A stretch of DNA of 62,707 nucleotides, taken from the NCBI GenBank assembly GCA_963977185.1, contig CAXBNV010000007.1, positions 1-62,707 on the forward strand, written 5' to 3'. Source of the stretch: CAXBNV01 sp963977185 (GTDB lineage: Bacteria; Pseudomonadota; Gammaproteobacteria; JAGOUU01). The notes beneath the pieces were generated by a model. That model had not been told where the DNA came from. It worked only from the letters and a program-made list of their open reading frames with translations, and did no database searches. How positions within the stretch are numbered: the stretch's first letter is position 1; each line of letters starts with the position of its first letter. This document shows, one piece after another, positions 36,850 through 46,485 of the stretch. A program made the position numbers and the translations under genes.

Positions 36850-37497
36850 TTACTGTAGTTCATTTTTTTTAAGTAGTACAAAATCATAAAATGGCTTAAC
36901 AGATTGAATAAGCATTGGATTAGACTCAATTAATGTTAAAGCTTTGTTATAAGAAATAACCGCTTTATCTTTTTGGCCTAATTGAGTATAAATATCTCCT
37001 TCCAAATTACTAAACATCATAGAGTATTTCTTGCTAAGTGCATTTTCATGATTTAATTTATCCAGGGCCTCTTGAGCCTTATCTTGTATAAGCAACACTC
37101 TGGCCCAATTTTCAAAAGCCATTGCTCTTAACTGCTCCCATTCATTGCTATTTTGATAAACCCAAGAGTAATGCTCGATTGCTTTATCATAATTTTTCTC
37201 AATAACAGCTTCTTTGCCTAAAGTAATTGCAGCAAATTTGCTATATATAGTGCTTTCAAAATTTTTAAGTAAATCATTTGCATAAGCTATTTTGACTTTA
37301 CTTTTTTGAGCTTTAGTTAATTTGTCATATAAAGTTGATGCTTCAGATAAATTTTTACTTTGATAATTATCATAATAATTTTTAGCCCAATAGACTCCAA
37401 GAAAAACTATTACCGCCAATAAAACTGTCAAGCCATACTTTTTAACAAAATTTAAAACTTGATCCATTTGTTCATTCTCTGTTGAATATACTTGCAT
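36850..37497 (-). CDS. yfgM: SecYEG-associated TPR protein YfgM
   Basis: 215 residues: a short cytoplasmic start, one membrane helix (about 22-40, LTVLLAVIVFLGVYW) and a periplasmic TPR domain (YDKAIEHYSWVYQNS, LEGDIYTQLGQKDKAVISYN). YfgM links the Sec translocon with periplasmic chaperones. Its place between hisS and bamB is the standard one and supports the call. Confidence 0.93.
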   Translation of the reverse strand: MQVYSTENEQMDQVLNFVKKYGLTVLLAVIVFLGVYWAKNYYDNYQSKNLSEASTLYDKLTKAQKSKVKIAYANDLLKNFESTIYSKFAAITLGKEAVIEKNYDKAIEHYSWVYQNSNEWEQLRAMAFENWARVLLIQDKAQEALDKLNHENALSKKYSMMFSNLEGDIYTQLGQKDKAVISYNKALTLIESNPMLIQSVKPFYDFVLLKKNELQ

Positions 37498-37511
37498 AAC
37501 TATCCTCTGCT

Positions 37512-38804
37512 TTATTTTATATTTTTTTCTAAAAAAGTATCCAAATTGCTTATATCAATAACTTGCTGATCTGCTTTTTCTCTCAAAAATTTAATACTGA
37601 TTTTATTATTCATAACTTCATCATCACCAAGAATAAAAGCAATGCTTGCGCAACTTTTATCTGCTTTTTTAAATTGAGATTTAAAACTTCCTGCTCCTAT
37701 ATGTAACCTTACTTTTATAGAAGAATTAATATCTCTAATTATTTCAGCAAGCTCTAAACTTTTTATTTTAGCTTGCTCTCCTGTGTGAATAATATAAATA
37801 TCTGCAGGAGATTCTAACTTTTCTGATAATTGATTGTTTTCTACTTGCTTTTGTAACAACAATAATAATCTTTCCATACCAATACTAAATCCAACCGATG
37901 GTGTTGCATTACCACCTAGATCTTCGACTAAATTATCATACCGGCCTCCTGCACAAATAGTCCCTTGAGATCCCAACTCATCAGTTGTCCATTCAAAAAC
38001 TATATTAGTATAATAATCTAATCCTCTAACCAGTTTTGGATTAATATTATAATCTATTTTTAAATTATCTAATAATTCACAAACTTGTTTAAAATAGTTT
38101 TCAGAGTCCTTATCTAAATAATCTAAGATCGTTGGTGCTTGCTCTAATAAACTTTTTACATCTTTATTTTTGCTATCTAATATTCTTAATGGATTAGTCT
38201 TTAATCTTCTTAAACAATCTTCATCTAATTTATCTTTATTTTGATTTAAATATTTCACTAACTCATCTTGATACTTAGCTCTAGTTTCATTAGATCCTAA
38301 AGAGTTTATTTCTAAACTAATATTTTCTAAATCTAATTTTTGCCATAATTTTTTACAAAAAGCTAATAATTCAACTTCTATTAATGGGTCATCAAATCCT
38401 ATGGCTTCCATGCCAAATTGATAAAACTGTCGATATCTACCAGCTTGTGGTCTTTCGTGTCTAAACATTGGCCCTAAATACCATAATCTACAAGACCCTT
38501 GATAGAATAAGCTATGTTGCACTCCAAGCCTTACACAAGGTGCGGTGCCTTCTGGACGCAAAGTTAAGCTATCACCATTACGATCTTCAAAAGTATACAT
38601 TTCTTTTTCAACTATATCTGTTGCTTCACCAACACTTCTTTTGAATAAGTCAGTACTTTCAACAATAGGGAATCTAACTTCTTGATAACTATATTGTTTA
38701 GTTAAATTTAACAGAATATTTTCTAAATATTGCCAAAGAATACTTTCATCAGGCAATACATCATTCATTCCACGAACTGAGTTAATAATATCTTTTTTTG
38801 ACAT
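37512..38804 (-). CDS. hisS: Histidine-tRNA ligase
   Basis: 430 residues, normal for HisRS. Class II motifs are present: motif 2 MFRHERPQAGRYRQFYQFG, the histidine-specific LVRGLDYYTNIVFEW and the motif 3 region SVGFSIGMERLLLLL. The C-terminal anticodon-binding domain follows (about 330-430). It starts the hisS-yfgM-bamB unit, 97 bases downstream of the importer operon. Confidence 0.98.
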   Translation of the reverse strand: MSKKDIINSVRGMNDVLPDESILWQYLENILLNLTKQYSYQEVRFPIVESTDLFKRSVGEATDIVEKEMYTFEDRNGDSLTLRPEGTAPCVRLGVQHSLFYQGSCRLWYLGPMFRHERPQAGRYRQFYQFGMEAIGFDDPLIEVELLAFCKKLWQKLDLENISLEINSLGSNETRAKYQDELVKYLNQNKDKLDEDCLRRLKTNPLRILDSKNKDVKSLLEQAPTILDYLDKDSENYFKQVCELLDNLKIDYNINPKLVRGLDYYTNIVFEWTTDELGSQGTICAGGRYDNLVEDLGGNATPSVGFSIGMERLLLLLQKQVENNQLSEKLESPADIYIIHTGEQAKIKSLELAEIIRDINSSIKVRLHIGAGSFKSQFKKADKSCASIAFILGDDEVMNNKISIKFLREKADQQVIDISNLDTFLEKNIK

Positions 38805-38901
38805 AATGGCTTAATCTAGCTTAAATTTTTCAAATAATTTAAGATTTTACCATAGCTTAATTATATTTAATATTACAAAAAACTTTTTGTTTCTTATATT
38901 G

Positions 38902-40512
38902 TCAACTAAAGACAGGAACAGTTAAAACAGAATCAAGCAATCTTTTAGTATATTCTGCTTGTGGATTAAATAATACATCCTGAACATCGCCAAATTCAAC
39001 CATCTTTCCTTGATTCATAACTATAACCTGATCAGCTATATTAGCTACAACTGATATGTTATGCGTAATAAATATATAACTTAAATTTTTCTCTTTTTGT
39101 AAATCTAATAATAACTTTAATATTTTATCTTGAATAGATACATCTAAAGCGCTGGTAATTTCATCACAAATAATTACTTTAGGATTTACAGCCAATGCCC
39201 TTGCTATACTAATTCGTTGTCTTTGACCACCTGAGAACTCATGTGGGTATTTTATTTTAGAATTTTCAGGCAATCCAACTAAATCTAATAAAATATTTAA
39301 ATCTTGCTTAGAAAAAGTTATTCCTAATCCTCTTGGACCTTCTGATATAATATCCTGAATTATCATTTTAGGATTCAACGAAGAGTATGGATCTTGAAAA
39401 ATAATTTGCAGTTCTTTGCGAAAATTATTGTTTTTATAGTTATTAATTTTAGTATTAGCTAAATTAATTTGGCCAGAAGTTAGATCTAATAATTTTACCA
39501 AGCCTTTAGCTAAAGTACTTTTACCTGAACCAGACTCACCTACTACAGCTACGGTTTTACCTAAAGGAACATTAAAACTAATATCATCCACAGCTTTAAC
39601 GTAACTTTTAATCTTTCTTAAAATACCAGACCGAATTGGATAATAAATTTTTATTTTATCTAAAGTCATTATACTATTATCTCGTTCTTCACTAGATAAT
39701 TTTGTTCTATCTTGATTTGCTGTAAATTTAGGAATAGCTTTTAATAAATTTTTAGTATAACTTTCTTTTGGATTATTAATAATATCTTTAGTATGACCCT
39801 GCTCAATTAATTTACCATCAATCATAACACAAACTTTATCTGCCATTTCATAAACCACTCCAAAGTCGTGAGTAATTAATAAAATTGCCATATTAAACTT
39901 AGATTGTATTTTTTTTAATAACTCTAAAATTTGTTTTTGTATCGTGACATCTAATGCTGTTGTTGGCTCATCGGCTATTAATAATTTTGGCTCTTTTAAT
40001 AAAGCCATAACAATCATTATACGTTGACGCATTCCTCCTGATAATTGATGAGGATAATTACCTAGTAAATAATCAGCATTATTTAAACCAACTTCTTGAA
40101 ACATATTTTGAATTTTAATTATTTTTCTTTTATAAGTTATTTTTTTATATTTTAAAATTTCTAAACATTGATTCTTTATTGTCAAAGTAGGATTTAAAGA
40201 TGTCATTGGCTCTTGATAAATTATTGCTATATCATCTTTTCTAATTTTCTGCATTTCATATTCTGATTGCCTTAATAAATCTATATTATTAAAATAAATA
40301 TTACTCTGCTTACTACAATAAGCGTTATTAGGTAATTGCTGTAAAATAGAATATGCAGTTAAAGATTTACCACAACCTGACTCACCTAATAGTGCAACTG
40401 TTTGACCTATATTAATAGTAAAACTCAAATTTTTAACTGGATAAATATAATCAGACTGAGTCTTAATAGCTACTTTTAAATTATGAATTTCTAAAAGACT
40501 AGTTTTTGACAT
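38902..40512 (-). CDS. yejF: Dual ATP-binding subunit of a peptide importer (YejF type)
   Basis: 536 residues with two ABC ATPase modules in one chain: Walker A GESGCGKS near 45 with signature LSGGMRQRI and Walker B LLIADEPTT, then Walker A GESGSGKS near 325 with signature FSGGQRQRI and Walker B VIICDEITS. Each module has the oligopeptide-family C-terminal region (NPQAEYTKRLL). The fused form is that of YejF, which powers microcin C and peptide uptake with YejA, YejB and YejE. It is the last gene of the yejB-yejE-yejF operon. Confidence 0.9.
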   Translation of the reverse strand: MSKTSLLEIHNLKVAIKTQSDYIYPVKNLSFTINIGQTVALLGESGCGKSLTAYSILQQLPNNAYCSKQSNIYFNNIDLLRQSEYEMQKIRKDDIAIIYQEPMTSLNPTLTIKNQCLEILKYKKITYKRKIIKIQNMFQEVGLNNADYLLGNYPHQLSGGMRQRIMIVMALLKEPKLLIADEPTTALDVTIQKQILELLKKIQSKFNMAILLITHDFGVVYEMADKVCVMIDGKLIEQGHTKDIINNPKESYTKNLLKAIPKFTANQDRTKLSSEERDNSIMTLDKIKIYYPIRSGILRKIKSYVKAVDDISFNVPLGKTVAVVGESGSGKSTLAKGLVKLLDLTSGQINLANTKINNYKNNNFRKELQIIFQDPYSSLNPKMIIQDIISEGPRGLGITFSKQDLNILLDLVGLPENSKIKYPHEFSGGQRQRISIARALAVNPKVIICDEITSALDVSIQDKILKLLLDLQKEKNLSYIFITHNISVVANIADQVIVMNQGKMVEFGDVQDVLFNPQAEYTKRLLDSVLTVPVFS

Positions 40513-40521
40513 AATAAATAA

Positions 40522-41880
40522 TTATTGTAACCTTAGTTTTGGGTCAAATGCATTACGTACGCTATCTGCAAATAAATTAGCAAATAAAATAAGTATAAAC
40601 ATAAAAGCAAAAGCTGCAGCAAGACTCCACCATACGATAGGCTCACGTGCAAGCTCTAATCTTGCTGCATTAATCATATTACCAAAGCTAAACATAGATG
40701 GATCAACTCCAATGCCAACATAAGATAAAACAGCCTCAGATAAAACTAACCCGCTAAAGCTTAAAGCAATAGTAATTAAAATTATATGCATTAAATTAGG
40801 AAAAATATGTCTTATCATAATTTTTACTTTTGATACACCTAGTACATATGCTGCATTTACATAATCCATCTCACGAAGCTTATATGTTTCAGCTCTTAAT
40901 AATCTACATAATCCTGACCAACTAGTAATTCCTAATATAACACATAAAGATATTAATCTAATATCAGCTCTATAAGCATTATTAGGAAACCATTCTGGAT
41001 GTAAATTCATCTGTGTTTGTAAAATCAAAATCATAGCAGAAATTAATAATACGCTTGGTACAGAGCTTAATGTAGTATAGATATATTGAATAACATCATC
41101 AACAACACCCCCATAAAATCCTGCATAAATGCCGCAAACACATGCAAAAGGCAACATAAACAAAGTAGTAAGTGTTCCTATTATCATTGCTGTTCTAATG
41201 CTTTTTAGAGTCTTATAAAAAACATCTTGCCCAATCTTATCTGTTCCAAATATATGATAAGATTTACTAAGAGCTAATAACACAAAAAAAATAGTAATTA
41301 TAAAAAATAAAGTAGTTACTAAAGACATCCATGAAATACATATTCCTTTTTTATCATCCTTACAAAAAATATATTTATACATTTCAAATATATTTTTATC
41401 ATAAATTTTAGCTAAAATTAATATAATTAAATATAAACATAATGAAAAAACTAAAAGATTAGATAAAATAACTTTTATAGCGGTATATTTTATACTTGTT
41501 TTATTATCTACATATTGTAATTTACCATCATGCCCATGTGTATCATTAGCACCGTATAAATAATCAGCAAAAGGACTTGAATAAGATACCTCATCAACAT
41601 CATCCCATGGGCTTAAAATTATATCTAAACAACTATAAATTTGATTAGAATAGCGATCTTTTCCAACTTTTTTTTGAAAATGAATTGAATCTAACAATGC
41701 TATAGATACATAAAACATTAAAATTAAAAAGGATATTAATCCAATTTTTTGGCAGAAAATTTTATAACATGAGCTTCTTATTTGTTCATGAGTATTTATA
41801 TAAAAAATTAAAGCTATAGAAGCTAAAATTAAAATATATATTAAAATATCAGACCATAGAACTATAAATTTTATATCCAT
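40522..41880 (-). CDS. yejE: Peptide importer permease (YejE/DppC type)
   Basis: 452 residues, longer than simple DppC (about 300). The core has the family motif HIFGTDKIGQDVF and an EAA loop AAYVLGVSKVKIMIRHIFPN (about 340-360), the contact with the ATPase. The N-terminal 200 residues hold extra helices and a soluble loop (YLYGANDTHGHDGK); YejE proteins carry a similar N-terminal extension. It follows yejB by 2 bases. Confidence 0.88.
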   Translation of the reverse strand: MDIKFIVLWSDILIYILILASIALIFYINTHEQIRSSCYKIFCQKIGLISFLILMFYVSIALLDSIHFQKKVGKDRYSNQIYSCLDIILSPWDDVDEVSYSSPFADYLYGANDTHGHDGKLQYVDNKTSIKYTAIKVILSNLLVFSLCLYLIILILAKIYDKNIFEMYKYIFCKDDKKGICISWMSLVTTLFFIITIFFVLLALSKSYHIFGTDKIGQDVFYKTLKSIRTAMIIGTLTTLFMLPFACVCGIYAGFYGGVVDDVIQYIYTTLSSVPSVLLISAMILILQTQMNLHPEWFPNNAYRADIRLISLCVILGITSWSGLCRLLRAETYKLREMDYVNAAYVLGVSKVKIMIRHIFPNLMHIILITIALSFSGLVLSEAVLSYVGIGVDPSMFSFGNMINAARLELAREPIVWWSLAAAFAFMFILILFANLFADSVRNAFDPKLRLQ

Positions 41881-41882
41881 AT

Positions 41883-42860
41883 TTAACTAAATCTAATCCT
41901 TGGATCAACTATTGTATATGCTATATCTGTTAATATTAAACCAATTATATATAACACAGTTCCTAAAAAAACCATTGATCTTAATACCGCAAAATCTTGG
42001 TTAACTATTGCATCAATAGTATAACTACCTAAACCTGGTATCCCAAAAAAAGCTTCTATAATTAAGCTACCCATAAACAAAAACGGCAAGACTATTATAA
42101 TGCCCGTTAAAATAGGAATCATGGCATTTTTTAATACATGTTTAAATAAAACCAATCTCATAGGCAAGCCTTTAGATATAGCTGTTGCCACATAGTCTTT
42201 ATTAATTTCTTCCAATAAAATACTTCGATACCATCTGGTGTTATCACCTATTCCAGCCATAATATTGACTAAAATAGGTAAAATAATAAAATTAATAGCT
42301 CCCAATCCTTCTACATAACCAGAAATGGGCACCCAATGCCAATATTTACTTAATAAAAATTGTCCGCCTATGATATAAAACAAACTTGATATAGACATTA
42401 ATATTATACAAATAGTAACCCCTAAAAAATCTAAATAACTAAACCTGAAAAAGACTATTAATAAAGCAAAAGCTATATTAAAAAACAAACCAATAATTAA
42501 AGTTGGAACTGCAATCGCTAAAGAGGGCCACATTCTAGTTTTAATATCATTTGTAATATTTCTACCAGAGTCAGACATCCCAAAATTAAACTGAAATAAT
42601 TTAATAGACTTTTCAAAAAATAAAGTATCTTTTATTTTATCTAAACCTTCTTTATTTTTATTATAAAACAAAGGTAAATTATAACCTCTTTGCTCTTTCC
42701 AGTTATTAATTAACTCTTGATTAATATGTTTTTCGCCTAAATGAGCTCTTGCCATATCATCTGGAGAGTTGACTATGAAAAATAACATAAAAGTTAAAAT
42801 ATTTACCAAAACCAATATGGGTAGAAAATAAATTAATCTTCTAATTAAGTATGCTGTCAT
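41883..42860 (-). CDS. yejB: Peptide importer permease (YejB/DppB type)
   Basis: 325 residues with six membrane helices and the DppB/OppB hallmarks: YLIRRLIYFLPILVLVNIL at the start, an EAA loop (ATAISKGLPMRLVLFKHVLKN in part) and the GIPGLGSYTIDAI end. First gene of the operon; the periplasmic binding protein gene yejA that would normally precede it is absent, the upstream gap being 130 bases. Confidence 0.9.
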   Translation of the reverse strand: MTAYLIRRLIYFLPILVLVNILTFMLFFIVNSPDDMARAHLGEKHINQELINNWKEQRGYNLPLFYNKNKEGLDKIKDTLFFEKSIKLFQFNFGMSDSGRNITNDIKTRMWPSLAIAVPTLIIGLFFNIAFALLIVFFRFSYLDFLGVTICIILMSISSLFYIIGGQFLLSKYWHWVPISGYVEGLGAINFIILPILVNIMAGIGDNTRWYRSILLEEINKDYVATAISKGLPMRLVLFKHVLKNAMIPILTGIIIVLPFLFMGSLIIEAFFGIPGLGSYTIDAIVNQDFAVLRSMVFLGTVLYIIGLILTDIAYTIVDPRIRFS

Positions 42861-42990
42861 AAAATATATTTTTAAATATTATAATTTAAAATAATACGTT
42901 ATTTTTTATAATAATAAAAATATAAAACTTGCTATTTAAAAAGATAGAATTATTATATCTAGAATATTCAAGGCAGTTTATTTATTGAAA

Positions 42991-43830
42991 TTATTTTTGC
43001 TTATCACAAGACGCTAATACTGATTCGACACACAATGGAACGTATCTTGAACATAAAGCGCCTATAACGTAATGCTCTAATACCACAGGATTTTTAGGCC
43101 AACCATTTAAAGCTGTTTTCATATCAGTTAAAGCTTCATCTAAACTTTCACCTATCGCTTCCTCAACTTCTTCTGATAATTCTTCTGCTTCTTCTGGAGC
43201 AGTTTTTACAGCTATTGAGATATCATCTATTTCAGACTGGATAGCATCTATATCAGAGCTTAAGCTTGCAACATGTTCATTAACCATATCAAACACTGCA
43301 GGAGCTCCCATGTTGGCAATTTTCATAGTTGCTGAACTTTTACCTAATGCCGTTGGCAGTCCGATTTTTAGAGCTAAACTTGCCATTTGATATTGGCATG
43401 TAGCATATTCAGACTCTCCTTTTGCAACTGTAGCTGCAAATTTTGAATAATAATCAAAGCATTCCGTAATAGTGCCAACCTCTTTTGCAGCAGAATCTAA
43501 TGGCCCATCAATAGCAGCATTAAAAGTTTGACCGGCAGCTTCACACTCAGCAGTTGCTTCAGCTATAATTCCTGGTAAAGCGGCAATCCCTTCAGGATCT
43601 ACTGCAGCAGCTTCAGCAGCATCTATAATTGCTGCTTGAGTTGCACAATCTGTGGCAAGAGTTTCTAATGCTGGAGCAACATCAGTTAACTCTCCTGAAA
43701 CGGCACTATAAATATTAAGATTATCACACTTTCCTGGCCAAAAAGATAACCCTATAATATTATGACTAAACACTAAACTTACAATAACTAGATATAATTT
43801 AATTAATTTTATTTTTAACTTAATTATCAT
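42991..43830 (-). CDS. Secreted 8-cysteine helical protein (paralogue A)
   Basis: 279 residues, no known family recognised. A signal peptide (about 1-28, LYLVIVSLVFSHNIIG) leads to a mature protein rich in Ala, Glu and Asp, probably helical, with eight cysteines at 35, 62, 96, 124, 145, 260, 267 and 275. It aligns over its length with the divergent neighbour at 43925-44869: start FWPGKCDNLNIYS, middle YATCQYQMASLALKIG, end IGALCSRYVPLCVESVLASC. The C-terminal spacing C-x6-C-x7-C and the middle C-x20-C are identical in both. The even number fits four disulfides in a periplasmic or exported protein. Confidence 0.88.
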   Translation of the reverse strand: MIIKLKIKLIKLYLVIVSLVFSHNIIGLSFWPGKCDNLNIYSAVSGELTDVAPALETLATDCATQAAIIDAAEAAAVDPEGIAALPGIIAEATAECEAAGQTFNAAIDGPLDSAAKEVGTITECFDYYSKFAATVAKGESEYATCQYQMASLALKIGLPTALGKSSATMKIANMGAPAVFDMVNEHVASLSSDIDAIQSEIDDISIAVKTAPEEAEELSEEVEEAIGESLDEALTDMKTALNGWPKNPVVLEHYVIGALCSRYVPLCVESVLASCDKQK

Positions 43831-43924
43831 ATTTATTGATACTTTTAAAATTATTTAACATTTAATTACATCAGCATTTTTTTAAATTATTGAAAATTTA
43901 AAAAAAATGGCCGATTATATTAAT

Positions 43925-44869
43925 ATGAAAAAGCTAATATTTCTTATTTTTTTAACCATATTAATCTATTGTAAATCTATTATAGCACTTGATCTTGCTT
44001 ATCCAGGTGTTTGTAATAAAGTAAAACCATACTCCGAACTATTAGAAACCTTAACATCTGAAGTCCCTGAAGAACTAACTGAATTATCAACAACTTGTGC
44101 AGCTGCAGCTGGAGCTCTTGCTATAGCTGTACAAGTTGCATTTGATACTGCATTTGATGCAGCATTAGAGGATCCTGCCACAGCTCCTTTTGCAGAGGGT
44201 ATAGCAGCAGGTATTGCAGAAGGAGTTTTAGCTGCTGGAAGCGCTGAGGCTGTAGAGCCTTGTGCTGATGCAGCTGTCGAATTTGAAGCTTTTGTTGATG
44301 AATTTGAGGTAACTGTTGATTTAGCAACATCATTAGTAGTATGCTCAGCAGAATATAAACCAATTACAGCTTTAGTTATTACTGGCACAGTAAAATATCC
44401 TCTTTGTACAACTCAAATATCTTCAATGGCATTACGAATAGGGGCAATGGAAGTCTTTCATGGAGTTGGAGTTGTTGCTGATATGTTTGCATCTCTTGGA
44501 ATGTCTGAGATTTATGCAAAAGTTATGGAGCATTCTGGATTAATAAGCGGAGAAATTGATTCTCTAGAAGGTGAAACTAACACTTTAGAAGGACTCACTG
44601 ATACTGTACCAGCAGCAATAAGTGCAGAAATTGCAGCAGAGCTTGCAGGTCCAGCAGAACAATTTGCCCCTGAAATTGAAGCGATATTTAATGCAGTAAT
44701 AGATGCACCTATTGCTCAACTTTCTGCTTCATTAGATATTATTATTACGGACATAACATCTCTTGCGACAAGTGAAGAACCAGTATTAATACCTCAACTA
44801 GTTGGAGCTATATGTAAAAGATATATTCCTTTATGTAAAGATATAATACTAGAGACCTGTATACAGTAA
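43925..44869 (+). CDS. Secreted 8-cysteine helical protein (paralogue B)
   Basis: 314 residues from the start at MKKLIFLIFLTIL; an ATG at 43907 would add six polar residues before the signal peptide. Neither has a clear ribosome site. The mature part is Ala/Glu rich. Its eight cysteines (30, 58, 113, 140, 161, 297, 304, 312) match paralogue A one by one, with the same C-x20-C and C-x6-C-x7-C spacing. Shared blocks: YPGVCNKVKPYS, YPLCTTQISSMALRIG, VGAICKRYIPLCKDIILETC. It is longer than A mainly between cysteines 2-3 and 5-6. Divergent from A across about 94 bases, so the two probably share a control region. Confidence 0.87.
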   Translation: MKKLIFLIFLTILIYCKSIIALDLAYPGVCNKVKPYSELLETLTSEVPEELTELSTTCAAAAGALAIAVQVAFDTAFDAALEDPATAPFAEGIAAGIAEGVLAAGSAEAVEPCADAAVEFEAFVDEFEVTVDLATSLVVCSAEYKPITALVITGTVKYPLCTTQISSMALRIGAMEVFHGVGVVADMFASLGMSEIYAKVMEHSGLISGEIDSLEGETNTLEGLTDTVPAAISAEIAAELAGPAEQFAPEIEAIFNAVIDAPIAQLSASLDIIITDITSLATSEEPVLIPQLVGAICKRYIPLCKDIILETCIQ

Positions 44870-44882
44870 CACTTTACTCTTT

Positions 44883-46376
44883 CTAATGTTGCACTACTTG
44901 TTTTGATAAAGTCCCAATACTACCTGCACCTTGCAAAACTAAAATATCATTATCTAAGACATAATCTTTAATCTTTAATAAAAAATCATCATATTCTATA
45001 TAAGATATATCTAAATTATTATTATATTTAAGCAAAGCATTATATAAACTTTGGCTATCTCCTCCGGGAATTAAATCTTCTCCAGCTGAATATACTGGTA
45101 ATAACAGTAATTTATCAGCTTTTGACAGCACTTCTACAAAATCATTAAACAAATCTTTAGTTCTAGAATATTTATGTGGCTGGTATGCTAGAACTAATCT
45201 TCTTTCTGGCCAACCAGATTTTATCGCATCAATAGTTGCCTTAACTTCTTTAGGGTGATGCCCATAATCATCAATCAATGTAACTTTTTTATTATCAATA
45301 TTAATTTCACCATAACTTTGAAATCTTCGACCTACTCCTGAAAACTCAGCAACGCCTTGTTTTATTATATCGATATCTATACCTTGGGTATCTGCAACAC
45401 AAAAAGCTGCTACGGCATTCATTGCATTATGCCTTCCTGGCATTGGCAACGTTAATACAACTTTATTTTTATTTTTAATTAATACCTCAAAAGTAACCTC
45501 ATGACCTTTTTGCTCAAAAGAAACTAATTGATAATCTACATCTTGACTAGAACCAAAAGTTACAATATTTTTATTTTTTATATTATCAATAATTTTATTT
45601 TTTATAATATCATCATCTAGGTTTAAAATAATAATACTCTCATCAGCAAGACTATTTAAAAACTCTATAATATAAGCTTCAAGTTTATTAATATCATTAT
45701 CATAATTAGCCAAATGATCAGCATCAATATTGTTAATGACCAAAATTTTAGGCTTATAATATTTTAAAGTAGCGTCACTTTCATCTGCTTCAATAATACA
45801 ATAATCACCTATACCTAAGTCAGCATTTAAATCTGTAGCTGCTAGTATCCCTCCAACTGCATAAGTAGGATCAAGTTTTGCTTTTTGAAAAATATTAGTT
45901 ACAATACTTGTAGTTGTTGTTTTACCATGAGTTCCTGTAATCGCAATTCCTATACCACAATCTAAGACTTTGGCCAATAATGCAGCTCGTCTAATAATTT
46001 CAAGATCTCTATCCTTTGCGGAATTATATTCAAGATTACTATCTTTAACAGTACTAGTAATAACAATTAAACTTTTTGAGGTTAATTGGTCTAAATTTTC
46101 TGCTTTATGAGGACCGATATTAATATTTATACTTAAAGAACTTAAGTATTCTGTAATATTATTAGAAGTTAAATCAGAACCAGTAACTATAAATCCTAAC
46201 TTATGAAAAATTAAAGCCAGTCCACCCATTCCTATGCCACCAATACCTATAAAATGAATTCTTTCGTATTGGTTTTGCAATAATTTTAATTTAATAAATT
46301 TATCTGAGTTAATCAGATCTAATTCTATTTTTTGAGAAACTCTAGAATAACGAGAATTATCTATATCATTCTTCAT
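44883..46376 (-). CDS. murC: UDP-N-acetylmuramate-L-alanine ligase MurC
   Basis: About 497 residues. Adds L-alanine to UDP-MurNAc, the first peptide step of cell wall synthesis. Seen: RIHFIGIGGIGMGGLALIFH (N-terminal Rossmann), the ATP loop ITGTHGKTTTTSIV, IIEADESDATL, and the C-terminal LIDDYGHHPKEV. The start at 46376 (MKNDIDNSRY) is preferred to 46409 because it has GGA nine bases upstream and drops a hydrophobic stretch. An N-terminal extension of about 35 residues precedes the Rossmann fold. It stands alone here, away from the other mur genes. Confidence 0.95.
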   Translation of the reverse strand: MKNDIDNSRYSRVSQKIELDLINSDKFIKLKLLQNQYERIHFIGIGGIGMGGLALIFHKLGFIVTGSDLTSNNITEYLSSLSININIGPHKAENLDQLTSKSLIVITSTVKDSNLEYNSAKDRDLEIIRRAALLAKVLDCGIGIAITGTHGKTTTTSIVTNIFQKAKLDPTYAVGGILAATDLNADLGIGDYCIIEADESDATLKYYKPKILVINNIDADHLANYDNDINKLEAYIIEFLNSLADESIIILNLDDDIIKNKIIDNIKNKNIVTFGSSQDVDYQLVSFEQKGHEVTFEVLIKNKNKVVLTLPMPGRHNAMNAVAAFCVADTQGIDIDIIKQGVAEFSGVGRRFQSYGEINIDNKKVTLIDDYGHHPKEVKATIDAIKSGWPERRLVLAYQPHKYSRTKDLFNDFVEVLSKADKLLLLPVYSAGEDLIPGGDSQSLYNALLKYNNNLDISYIEYDDFLLKIKDYVLDNDILVLQGAGSIGTLSKQVVQH

Positions 46377-46485
46377 TATAAATATCCATAATAATGTTGT
46401 TACATACATTATAAACGATATTTATAAATTCAAATAATATAGATTAATATTTTTAATGCTTGAATCTGATAATGCGTTAATATTA

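Noticed and set aside
43999..44388. Overlapping minus-strand ORFs opposite the secreted gene
   Set aside because: They arise from the repetitive alanine codons of the plus-strand gene; they have no ribosome site or protein-like composition.
20708..44869. Prophage or integrative element
   Set aside because: No integrase, capsid, portal, or attachment repeats were seen; conserved chromosomal blocks run through the region.
44883..46409. A second mpl gene
   Set aside because: The motif set and N-terminus fit MurC, and mpl is already assigned at 9300-10721.
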